Of a DNA stretch of 7,139 bases, positions 1 to 5,913 are shown in pieces. This DNA is from an uncultured Alphaproteobacteria bacterium. Lineage in GTDB: Bacteria; Pseudomonadota; Alphaproteobacteria; Rhizobiales; Hyphomicrobiaceae. The translations under genes and the position numbers were made by a program. The notes below the pieces were generated by a model. The model was not told the origin of the DNA. It saw only the letters and a list, made by a program, of their open reading frames with translations, and did not search any database. Each line of letters opens with the position of its first letter. Positions within the stretch are counted from its first letter, which is position 1. Location: the NCBI GenBank assembly GCA_937950105.1, contig CALFEM010000117.1:1-7139 (forward strand), written 5' to 3'.

Positions 1-144
1 GCCGTCGCCGGCAGAGAGCTGCACCACGCACAGCCGGTCGCGGTGCGGCTTGAGCCCCAGTGTCTCGGTGTCGATGGCGACCGCGCGCCCGAGGTCGAGG
101 CCGGCCGGAAGGTCGCCACGGTGCAGCTTGATCTCGGCGGCCAT
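1..144 (-). CDS. rnd: Ribonuclease D, N-terminal part (cut by window edge)
   Basis: This is the start of a 3'-5' exoribonuclease of the DEDD family, which trims RNA 3' ends such as those of tRNA precursors in the cytoplasm. Forty-eight codons are visible. They read MAAEIKLHRGDLPAGLDLG, then AVAIDTETLGL, then RDRLCVVQLSAGDG. The DTE at residues 25-27 is the Exo I motif, supplying the first two metal-binding acids (D25 and E27). The RDRLCVVQLS stretch is typical of this family. The remaining catalytic motifs lie outside the window. Alphaproteobacterial members are usually the short form of about 205 residues without HRDC domains, but the length cannot be checked here. The start ATG at 144 is preceded by GGAG with an 8-base gap, a good ribosome binding site, and by a likely promoter. 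I am confident of the family and fairly confident of the symbol. Confidence 0.9.
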   Translation of the reverse strand, partial: MAAEIKLHRGDLPAGLDLGRAVAIDTETLGLKPHRDRLCVVQLSAGDG

Positions 145-191
145 CTGCTTCGCTCCGGGGTTGCGCGGTCGGGACGCTCCGAACCGCGCGA

Positions 192-220
192 CGTGTAAAA
201 TCTGTGTCGGGTGCCGTCAA
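192..220 (-). promoter_or_regulatory. Likely sigma-70-type promoter of rnd
   Basis: On the minus strand TTGACG (215-220) is followed after 17 bases by TACACG (192-197). The -35 box matches the consensus at five of six positions; the -10 box is weaker, with three matches. The expected transcript start is about 40 bases upstream of the rnd ATG, leaving room for the GGAG ribosome binding site. The -35 box falls in the loop of the inverted repeat at 204-227, so termination of the upstream gene and initiation of rnd may overlap here. Confidence 0.5.
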
Positions 221-250
221 CCGACACGGGCCCGTCGTCTGGCGGGCCCG
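204..250 (-). terminator. Two adjacent inverted repeats after the large membrane-protein gene
   Basis: Two hairpin-forming repeats share base 227. The first has arms CGGGCCCG at 227-234 and 243-250 with an 8-base loop. The second has arms GTGTCGG (204-210) and CCGACAC (221-227) with a 10-base loop. Read on the minus strand, the second stem is followed by AGATTTTAC, a short T-rich tail. They lie 38 bases past the stop codon of the large minus-strand gene, so factor-independent termination of that gene is the simplest reading. The T tract is weak. On the plus strand the GC-rich stem is followed by CGTTTGTTGG, but there is no plus-strand gene for it to terminate. Confidence 0.4.
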
Positions 251-287
251 CGTTTGTTGGCGGTTCGTGAATAGTCGAGATGGCGTT

Positions 288-3200
288 TCAGCCCTGGCCC
301 TGTGAGCCTTGGCCGCGGCGCTGCTGCTGGAAGCGGACGACGCGCGGAACGTCCGAGCCGCGCTCTGCCAGCGTCTCGCGGATGCGCGCCCAGGCGTCGG
401 CGTCGCCGAGGTCGGAGTTGGTCATCAGGTCGTTGACGCGGCGCAACTGCTCGAGCAGCGCATCCTCGCCCGGAAGCTGGCCGTCGTCCGGGGCTGCGGC
501 GGCTTCCAGTTCCTCGATGAGGTAGCGCACGAGACCCGTCTCGGGGAACAGCAGGATCGCCGGAAGATGCTCGCGAATCTGCTGGTCGATGCGGTCCAGC
601 ACATCGATCTTGCGCTGGTCGCCGAGCGTGCCTGCATTCAGCGAGTGCAGCATGCGGTCGAGTTCGCGATCCTGCTCGTTGCGCTTGCGCTTCAGCATCG
701 CGGCCAGTTCGGGGTTCGAACGCGCGTGGTTCTGCAGCTCGCGCCAGGCGGCGATCGCCGCATCTTCCACGCTCGGGCCGACGAAGCGCATGGAAACGAT
801 CGTATCATTGAGGCCGATCGCGGACAGCAGCTGGTCGGTGTAGAGGCCCTGCAGATGTTCCAGTTCGTCCCTCGTCAGCGGCTCGATCTGGCGGGTGATC
901 TGGCGTGGCGGTGCCGGCATGCGCGGCTGGCTCGATGGCGGCGGCGGCACGGCCTTCGCCTGCGCCGACAGCGACCCGCCATACTCTGCTGCGCCACGAT
1001 GACCGATCTGCGGGCGGTTGGCGTCGAAGCCGAGCGCCGGGCGCGGCTGCGCCGCCGAGATCAGCGCGATGGTCTTGTACATCTGCCCGTGCACGAAATA
1101 GAGGTCGCGATCCGGGTGTTTCTCGGCCAGCTGCACATATTGCAGCGTCGCGCCCGCGTTGAGCACGCTGCGGACGACCGGCTGATGCTGGACCGCGACC
1201 TTGCTCAGCTTCACCTGCGACGAGAAGCCGTGTGCCTCGTTGATCGGATCGAGGTTCGACAGCACGATCTCGGCATTGCGGCCGACGTCCGGCTGCAGGG
1301 CAACGGTGACGATCTGCTTCAGCTCGGCGAGCCGCACGTTCTCGGCGTTCGATTCGAACGAGCGCTTGGCGACGGTCGACAGGAACTCGAACAGCTCCGG
1401 CCGCACCAGATAGCGCGTCGAGCGTCCCTGCCAGGAGTCGTCCTTCTGCACCGCGCCGATGGTGCCCGCCGCATTCAGAACCTTGGCGATCTTGTTGCGA
1501 TGTGGGCTCTGGTCGGCGTCGAGGAACACTTCCTGCGTGTATCCGTCGACGGGCGTGATCGGCTGCATGGCCGTCAGGATCGCGTCGGCGGCTTCGAACG
1601 TGTTGGGCTGCAGCGATTGCTGGATCACTTCCTCCAGCTGGCGCGCCGAACGTGCCTTGAAGTTCGGGATGTCCTGCAGCGGCGAGCGTACCGCGTTGGC
1701 GCCGAACAGGCCGGACATGAAGACGAGGCGGTCGATGGCGATGGCGATGGCGAGCGCGAGGTAGGCGAGGCGGTTGCCATCCTGGAAGGCGTTCCACGTG
1801 ACCACGAAGCGGTGGGCCTTGTCGTCGCGGTTGAGGTCGATGCGCGAGATGGCGAGACCCATGGCCGTGGTGTCGGCGCTCGTCAGGCCGGAGTCCTGGA
1901 GGCAGCGGCGGCCGAAGTCGAGCAGCGCATCGGTGCCGCCGGTGGTCGGCAGCTTGTCGCCACCGCCGCAGTTCTTGTTGAAGGCCGTCAGCCCGTCGTT
2001 GAGCGCGAACACGCGCTGGGCGGCCTCGTTCGCCTGCTTGGGGCTGCAATCGATGCCGGCGGCGGCATCGCGCAGGCTCGCAACCTTGACGCTGGCGTTG
2101 ATGAGCGCCGAGCACTGCTGCTGGATGCGGGCGAGGATGGTGCGATCAGGGTTCTGGCGGAACTCCTGGCGATCTCGATAGAGCGTGGCGACGCCAGCCG
2201 ACGGGTCGAAGCGTTCCGATCCGGTCGAGCTGTTGCCGGTCTTGGCGACGGCGATCATCTGCGAAACGGTTTCTTCCTCGCCCTTGAGCTTGGCGAGGTC
2301 ACCATCGGTCTGGGCCAGTTCGCCCTTGATCTGGGCGACGCGGCGGTCGATCGTTTCCAGCCGCTGTTCGGGACCGCGAAGGCGCTCCTTGGCGATCTGC
2401 AACTCGGCGCGGGTTTTTTCCTCGTCGGCCTTCGCCGCGCGCCAGAACTGGCCGCGGCCGATCTTGCCCGAGCCTTCGACGCCCTTCTCTTCGGCCAGCA
2501 CCTTGGTGCGCATCTCGTCGAGGCGCCGCTCGATGTCGGCGACCACCTGCTTCTGCGCGTTGCTGTCGGAAGCGGCCGCTGGCCGCTCACCCTGCAGGCG
2601 TGACAGTTCCTCGGTCAGTTGCACCTTGCGCGATTGCAGGCCGGCCTGACCGCCTGACGCGGTAGCGCGCTGCTCCTCGAGCTTGGCGATGCGCCCCTGC
2701 TGCGCTTCGAGTTCGCGCGTCATCTGCTCGCGAATCTTGTCGGGCGCCTGCTTGGCGATCTGCGCCGCCTTGTCGAGTTCGGCTTCGTAGTCGGTCCAGG
2801 CGGGGGCGTTGAACAGGGCCTTCGCTTCCTCGACGCGCCGCTTGGCGGCGAGCGCGCCGATGTCCGAGACGACCGCAGCAACCTGGTTGACGGATCGAAT
2901 CTCGGCCGCGCGCTTGCGCTCCTCGGCCGGGAAGATGGTCGAGAACAGCGAGTCGAACGAGAAGAACACCGACGTCGCCATGCACGCGAGAAACATCACC
3001 CACAACACGCCATTCTTGATGATGAGGCGGGCGCTCTGCACGTAGCCGGCGCCGACGTCGCTCTTGGTCGCGGCGATCACGAACGCGAGAAGAAGGGCGG
3101 TGATGGCGCCGAACAGCGCGAAATTCTTGATGGTCTGGGCGGCGGAGGAATCGAACCAGTTGCCGCTCGTCACCTCCGCCGGCGTGCGGCTCTGACCGAA

Positions 3201-3644
3201 CCACAGCGTGAAGGCGATCACGGCGAGTACGGCGAAAAGGCCGGTGACCAGCAGATCCCAGCCGCCGCTGCCCCCGGACGAGCGGGTCGACATTCCGGTC
3301 GCGAACGATTCACCGATCAGCCAGGCGACGATCAGCATCACGCCCTGGATGCCGAAGGTGATCATGAACGAGAGAGCCGGCTCGTTGGTGAAATTGCGCA
3401 TGCCGTCCCACGTCGTCCAGCCGGAAGCCAGCGACAGGATGAGACCGGTGGCACCGAGCAACGCCAGCCGCCAGTTGCCGAAGACCGTCTCCTCGAGGGA
3501 GTTGGCGGCACGCTTCCACACCTTGGCGATGAAGGCGGTGACGGCGGCGAGACCCGCCCAGAGCAGCAGGAACCCGATCCAGTGTCCGGCCGTCCACGTG
3601 CCGAAATCGGGCAGGAGGGCGCCGACAGAGGCGAAGAAATTCAT
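288..3644 (-). CDS. Large multi-pass membrane protein with coiled coil and tandem cytoplasmic repeat; function unknown
   Basis: I do not recognise this 1118-residue protein. Reading from the ATG at 3644, hydrophobic segments lie near residues 21-41, 58-76, 90-111, 129-149, 173-192 and 210-238. Residues 240-500 are rich in Glu, Lys, Gln and Ala with heptad-like spacing, so probably coiled coil. Cysteines follow at 511, 533, 559 and 581, then a seventh hydrophobic segment at 625-647. Residues 670-868 hold two copies of one unit, 898-913 is proline-rich, and 920-1118 is a charged helical region ending Gln/Gly-rich. KVWKR after the first segment suggests that side is cytoplasmic, which would place coiled coil and cysteines in the periplasm and the repeats in the cytoplasm. 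I prefer 3644 because GGGAG lies 9 bases upstream; an in-frame ATG at 3764 would add 40 basic residues without a visible ribosome site. The frame is intact. A structural, sensory or scaffold role is only a guess. Confidence 0.85.
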   Translation of the reverse strand: MNFFASVGALLPDFGTWTAGHWIGFLLLWAGLAAVTAFIAKVWKRAANSLEETVFGNWRLALLGATGLILSLASGWTTWDGMRNFTNEPALSFMITFGIQGVMLIVAWLIGESFATGMSTRSSGGSGGWDLLVTGLFAVLAVIAFTLWFGQSRTPAEVTSGNWFDSSAAQTIKNFALFGAITALLLAFVIAATKSDVGAGYVQSARLIIKNGVLWVMFLACMATSVFFSFDSLFSTIFPAEERKRAAEIRSVNQVAAVVSDIGALAAKRRVEEAKALFNAPAWTDYEAELDKAAQIAKQAPDKIREQMTRELEAQQGRIAKLEEQRATASGGQAGLQSRKVQLTEELSRLQGERPAAASDSNAQKQVVADIERRLDEMRTKVLAEEKGVEGSGKIGRGQFWRAAKADEEKTRAELQIAKERLRGPEQRLETIDRRVAQIKGELAQTDGDLAKLKGEEETVSQMIAVAKTGNSSTGSERFDPSAGVATLYRDRQEFRQNPDRTILARIQQQCSALINASVKVASLRDAAAGIDCSPKQANEAAQRVFALNDGLTAFNKNCGGGDKLPTTGGTDALLDFGRRCLQDSGLTSADTTAMGLAISRIDLNRDDKAHRFVVTWNAFQDGNRLAYLALAIAIAIDRLVFMSGLFGANAVRSPLQDIPNFKARSARQLEEVIQQSLQPNTFEAADAILTAMQPITPVDGYTQEVFLDADQSPHRNKIAKVLNAAGTIGAVQKDDSWQGRSTRYLVRPELFEFLSTVAKRSFESNAENVRLAELKQIVTVALQPDVGRNAEIVLSNLDPINEAHGFSSQVKLSKVAVQHQPVVRSVLNAGATLQYVQLAEKHPDRDLYFVHGQMYKTIALISAAQPRPALGFDANRPQIGHRGAAEYGGSLSAQAKAVPPPPSSQPRMPAPPRQITRQIEPLTRDELEHLQGLYTDQLLSAIGLNDTIVSMRFVGPSVEDAAIAAWRELQNHARSNPELAAMLKRKRNEQDRELDRMLHSLNAGTLGDQRKIDVLDRIDQQIREHLPAILLFPETGLVRYLIEELEAAAAPDDGQLPGEDALLEQLRRVNDLMTNSDLGDADAWARIRETLAERGSDVPRVVRFQQQRRGQGSQGQG
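1041..1637 (-). repeat. Two tandem copies of a ~105-residue protein unit inside the large membrane protein
   Basis: Residues 670-765 (DNA 1350-1637) and 775-868 (DNA 1041-1322) align at a constant offset of 105 residues without a gap for at least 64 positions. By eye 19 of those 64 are identical and many others are conservative. Shared landmarks are LQP (678/783), PI (695/800), an aromatic after Gly (701-702/806-807), His (715/820), VLNA (722/827) and VQ (732/837). A later Y-x-V landmark (745/849) needs a one-residue gap. This is an ancient internal duplication visible only in protein sequence. Both copies follow the last membrane segment and so are probably cytoplasmic. I do not recognise the fold. 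Confidence 0.75.
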
Positions 3645-4127
3645 GCGATCATGCTCCCGCATCGCCCGCGCCACAGGGCGCGCTGGCAGACGAACCTGCC
3701 GCAGGACAATCCGGCCGGCGCGCTTTTCGCAGCGCTCGAATCGACCGCAGGCAACGAACGCCACGGTGACAGGCAGCGCCAGAATTGCGGCGTAAGTCGG
3801 CCGAAAGCCCCTCCGCGAGGTTAAGTCTTCTCCATGTTCGCGCTCGCCAGCCGAGGCTCCTCGGCGGCGTGTCCAAGCGCAATCGTGAACACCAATTTAA
3901 TCCTCTCCGGCGCGATTGCACCTGAGGAATTGCGATTTGATCTGCCGTCAGGTGGCTCGTTCCGCTGGCGGTACCGGACCGATCGGGGCCACCTCGCGCT
4001 GCCGACGCCGACATGGCGTCTGTGGCTCTCTCTCCGGTCCAAGTGCTCGGCATTTCGTCCCGGTCGACAGAGGATTCTTAAGTCGCTCGAGCTATCTTGT
4101 CGTGCTCAGTCATCGTCGGGATCACCC
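3645..4127. other. Intergenic region without a supportable gene
   Basis: This gap of about 480 bases separates the divergent large membrane-protein gene and the small membrane-protein gene. Open frames cross it on both strands, but their translations are Arg/Pro/Ser-rich, lack ribosome sites and resemble no family, so I leave them out. The first 120 bases could encode an N-terminal extension of the large protein, which I consider unlikely. An inverted repeat, GCAATCG (3879-3885) and CGATTGC (3913-3919), sits in a locally AT-richer stretch (about 3880-3945) that would suit divergent promoters. I could not find a -35/-10 pair good enough to annotate. Confidence 0.4.
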
Positions 4128-4370
4128 ATGCCCCTGCGCTTCAAGGTTCTCGCCACCGTTTTCATCGTCATGATGCTGCTCGCCCAGGAGGAGGGGCTGC
4201 GTCTGTTCGAGACCTACCACGCTGGCGCCATTGCCCTCGGGTTGCTGCTGGTGTTCTCGGTGATCGCGCTGTGGCCTAACAGTTCGCGCGCCGACCGTGT
4301 GGACCGGTCCGTCGGACAGGCCGACTGGTCGGATCGCATCCGCTTCGACAGCAAGCGGGCGTCGGACTGA
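4128..4370 (+). CDS. Small membrane protein, two predicted membrane segments, function unknown
   Basis: An 80-residue protein starting MPLRFKVLATVFIVMMLLAQ. The first hydrophobic stretch covers about residues 5-19. A short charged link (QEEGLRLFETY, 20-30) leads to a second stretch at about 31-50, ending IALWPN. The tail, 51-80, is hydrophilic with alternating Arg and Asp and ends SKRASD. This looks like a helical hairpin in the inner membrane. I chose the ATG at 4128 because the hydrophobic segment starts just after it and a weak GGGA lies 6 bases upstream. An in-frame ATG at 3834 would add 98 low-complexity residues with no recognisable content. No function or family is recognised. It lies upstream of rpoH on the same strand, but a 455-base gap containing a separate promoter argues against co-transcription being essential. 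Confidence 0.6.
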   Translation: MPLRFKVLATVFIVMMLLAQEEGLRLFETYHAGAIALGLLLVFSVIALWPNSSRADRVDRSVGQADWSDRIRFDSKRASD

Positions 4371-4560
4371 GGCCAACCGCGGCTTTTCTTCACGTCTTGC
4401 GATCCATGCAACCCGGACGCGCGTTTCTCACATGGCGGACAGCTCAGCAGCTGCCGTGGCCGGCCATCCGTCGCTGCGGCTCGAGCGGAAAACATAAAAC
4501 ATTACAATTGTTTCAGTTGTGGGCGCCGGTGTGATGACGTACCCATCACGTCACTGTCAA
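4371..4560 (+). promoter_or_regulatory. Upstream region of rpoH with candidate operator TGACGT-N7-ACGTCA
   Basis: No gene is visible in these 190 bases. The most notable element is a perfect inverted repeat, TGACGT (4535-4540) and ACGTCA (4548-4553) with a 7-base spacer, ending 7 bases before the -35 box of the rpoH promoter. That position would suit an activator or repressor. Further upstream is an AT-rich stretch (about 4488-4520), including the palindrome ACAATTGT (4504-4511), which could act as an UP-like element or another binding site. A palindrome TGGCCGGCCA lies near 4457-4466. No protein is identified for any of these; operator function is inferred from symmetry and position only. 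Confidence 0.35.
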
Positions 4561-4588
4561 TTGCCAAACGAGAGCCTGGGCTTCTAAT
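4561..4588 (+). promoter_or_regulatory. Sigma-70-type promoter upstream of rpoH
   Basis: TTGCCA (4561-4566) matches the -35 consensus at five of six bases, and TCTAAT (4583-4588) matches the -10 consensus at five of six, with a 16-base spacer. This is the best housekeeping-type promoter in the window. Transcription should start around 4595, giving a leader of roughly 230 bases before the rpoH ATG. The alternative that it drives a small RNA in the leader cannot be excluded. Confidence 0.6.
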
Positions 4589-4601
4589 AGCAAAGATTGC
4601 G

Positions 4602-4613
4602 TACCGATCGGTA
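4602..4613. promoter_or_regulatory. 12-bp perfect palindrome just downstream of the predicted rpoH transcript start
   Basis: TACCGATCGGTA is a perfect 12-base palindrome about 14-25 bases after the -10 box. A dimeric repressor bound here would block promoter clearance. The sequence resembles the general style of TetR-family operators, but that is a loose comparison and no such regulator is encoded in the window. The shorter core CCGATCGG also recurs at about 3979-3986 in imperfect context. Confidence 0.3.
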
Positions 4614-4638
4614 ACATGCGATACACGAGTTCATGGAT

Positions 4639-4821
4639 CGGGATTATCCCGGCGGTGCAGTAGTCACCGCACGCCGACGTGCCGGGCAATAACCAGCCTG
4701 CCGCGACGGAACGGACGACCGATCTACGTTGTTGTTGCCACATGCCCGGTCAGGCCGCCCACGGCCGGACGGGCCCGGTCAAAGGAGCAGGCCGACCTGC
4801 TGCAACAGGGCGGCCTGAGGG
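4639..4821 (+). promoter_or_regulatory. Structured rpoH leader with hairpin abutting the ribosome binding site
   Basis: The predicted rpoH leader contains a series of hairpins. CGGGA/TCCCG has arms at 4639-4643 and 4647-4651. GCGGTG/CACCGC has arms at 4652-4657 and 4665-4670. GCACG/CGTGC has arms at 4669-4673 and 4678-4682 and shares two bases with the previous one, so those two compete. A longer imperfect stem spans 4744-4774, with core GGCCG/CGGCC and flanks GTC/GAC and GCCC/GGGC. The last pairs CAGGCCG (4788-4794) with CGGCCTG (4811-4817), and inside it CCTG (4796-4799) with CAGG (4806-4809), leaving a 6-base loop and one A-G mismatch. Its final G is the first base of the GAGGG ribosome site (4817-4821), 4 bases before the ATG. 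Such a stem could limit translation in a temperature-dependent way; this is inferred from sequence only. Confidence 0.4.
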
Positions 4822-4825
4822 ATCA

Positions 4826-5737
4826 ATGGCTTCGACGAAATCACTGCCTTCGATCGCGTCCGGTTCCGCCGGACTGTCGCGTTACCTCGAGGAGATTCGG
4901 CGGTTTCCGATGCTGGAGCCGAATCAGGAGTACATGCTCGCCAAGCGCTGGCAGGAGCATGAGGACACGGACGCTGCTCATCAGCTGGTGACGTCTCACC
5001 TCCGGCTCGTCGCCCGCATCGCCATGGGCTATCGCGGCTACGGCTTGCCGATCAGCGAGGTCATCTCCGAGGGCAACGTCGGCCTCATGCAGGCCGTCAA
5101 GCGCTTCGAGCCCGACAAGGGCTTTCGTCTCGCCACCTACGCGATGTGGTGGATCCGCGCCTCGATTCAAGAATACATCCTGCGGTCGTGGAGCCTCGTG
5201 AAGATGGGCACCACGGCAGCGCAGAAGAAGCTGTTCTTCAACTTGCGCCGGGCCAAGGGCCAGCTGCAGGCGCTGGAGGAAGGCGATCTCAGGCCTGAGC
5301 ACGTCAAGACCATCGCCAAGCGCCTCGGCGTGTCCGAGGAGGACGTCGTTTCCATGAACCGGCGCCTCGGCGGCGATGCATCGCTGAACGCGCCGATCCG
5401 CGCCGACAGCGAGTCCGGCGAGTGGCAGGACTGGCTGGTGGATGATACGCCCGACCAGGAGGAGCGGCTCGCCGAGAGCGAGGAGCTGACGCAGCGGCGC
5501 GGGTTCCTTGCGGGCGCGCTGTCGTCCCTGAACGAGCGCGAGCGGCGCATCTTCGAAGCCCGCCGCCTGTCGGACGATCCGGCGACACTCGAGGACCTGT
5601 CGGCGGAATTCGGCGTCAGCCGCGAGCGTATCCGCCAGATCGAGGTGCGCGCGTTCGAGAAGGTGCAGAAGGCTGTGACCGACCGCGCACGCGACAGCGA
5701 GCGGGGCACCGCAGCCCGCAGCGCTCACGTGCGGTGA
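4826..5737 (+). CDS. rpoH: RNA polymerase sigma factor RpoH (sigma-32, heat shock)
   Basis: A 303-residue sigma-70-family factor that directs RNA polymerase to heat-shock promoters of chaperone and protease genes. Region 1.2 begins near residue 19 (SRYLEEIRRFPML). Region 2 includes HLRLVARIAMGYRGYGLP, the core-binding ISEVISEGNVGLMQAVKRF (76-94) and the -10-recognising YAMWWIRASIQEYILRSW. The RpoH box, QKKLFFNLR (133-141), distinguishes it from other sigma factors. Region 3 follows, and the region 4.2 helix-turn-helix lies at about 253-283 (TLEDLSAEFGVSRERIRQIE). The length is normal and the last 15 residues are a variable tail. I chose the ATG at 4826 because GAGGG sits 4 bases upstream; a farther in-frame ATG at 4679 would add 49 residues with no family match. 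Known RpoH proteins are held in check by DnaK and FtsH, and the leader suggests added control at translation. Alphaproteobacteria often carry two rpoH copies; I cannot tell which this is. Confidence 0.95.
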   Translation: MASTKSLPSIASGSAGLSRYLEEIRRFPMLEPNQEYMLAKRWQEHEDTDAAHQLVTSHLRLVARIAMGYRGYGLPISEVISEGNVGLMQAVKRFEPDKGFRLATYAMWWIRASIQEYILRSWSLVKMGTTAAQKKLFFNLRRAKGQLQALEEGDLRPEHVKTIAKRLGVSEEDVVSMNRRLGGDASLNAPIRADSESGEWQDWLVDDTPDQEERLAESEELTQRRGFLAGALSSLNERERRIFEARRLSDDPATLEDLSAEFGVSRERIRQIEVRAFEKVQKAVTDRARDSERGTAARSAHVR

Positions 5738-5787
5738 GTGCGGCATCGGGCGGCTGAAAAAGACGTCGAACCAGAGCAGACGGCATG

Positions 5788-5821
5788 GACGGCAGGCGAA
5801 CCCGGACGGGCGCCTGCCGTC
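5788..5821 (+). terminator. Strong hairpin after rpoH
   Basis: GACGGCAGGCG (5788-5798) and CGCCTGCCGTC (5811-5821) form a perfect 11-base stem around a 12-base loop, 50 bases past the rpoH stop codon. The following TGGCATTTCGG is only weakly T-rich. It sits between convergent genes, so it may end transcription from both sides; on the minus strand a short T run occurs only about 25 bases beyond the stem. Termination is the likely role. Confidence 0.55.
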
Positions 5822-5913
5822 TGGCATTTCGGCGGGTCCGCGAGACGATCAGATGATCGGGCCCTTCTCGCGGATGCCCCCGGTCAACACCCCGCTGCCG
5901 GATGCAGTTCGGT

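Noticed and set aside
309..2603. A 764-codon open frame on the plus strand opposite the large membrane-protein gene
   Set aside because: Long antisense frames are common in GC-rich DNA. Its translation is Arg/Leu/Ala-rich without recognisable motifs, while the minus-strand frame has membrane segments, heptads and an internal protein repeat.
3645..3764. An N-terminal extension of the large membrane protein from an in-frame ATG at 3764
   Set aside because: The extra 40 residues are basic and featureless with no ribosome site, whereas GGGAG lies 9 bases before the ATG at 3644 and the first membrane segment starts soon after.
4503..4508. A second -10 box (TACAAT) in the AT-rich stretch upstream of rpoH
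   Set aside because: It matches the -10 consensus at five of six bases, but the sequence about 17 bases upstream (CTCGAG) is nothing like a -35 box.
4708..4730. An extracytoplasmic-function sigma promoter (GGAAC ... CGTT) upstream of rpoH
   Set aside because: The elements are present, but only 14 bases separate GGAAC from CGTT, shorter than the 16-18 expected for RpoE/EcfG-type promoters.
4679..4825. An N-terminal extension of RpoH by 49 residues
   Set aside because: It has no similarity to the family, no clear ribosome site, and lies in the hairpin-rich leader. The ATG at 4826 has GAGGG at proper distance and gives the normal RpoH length.
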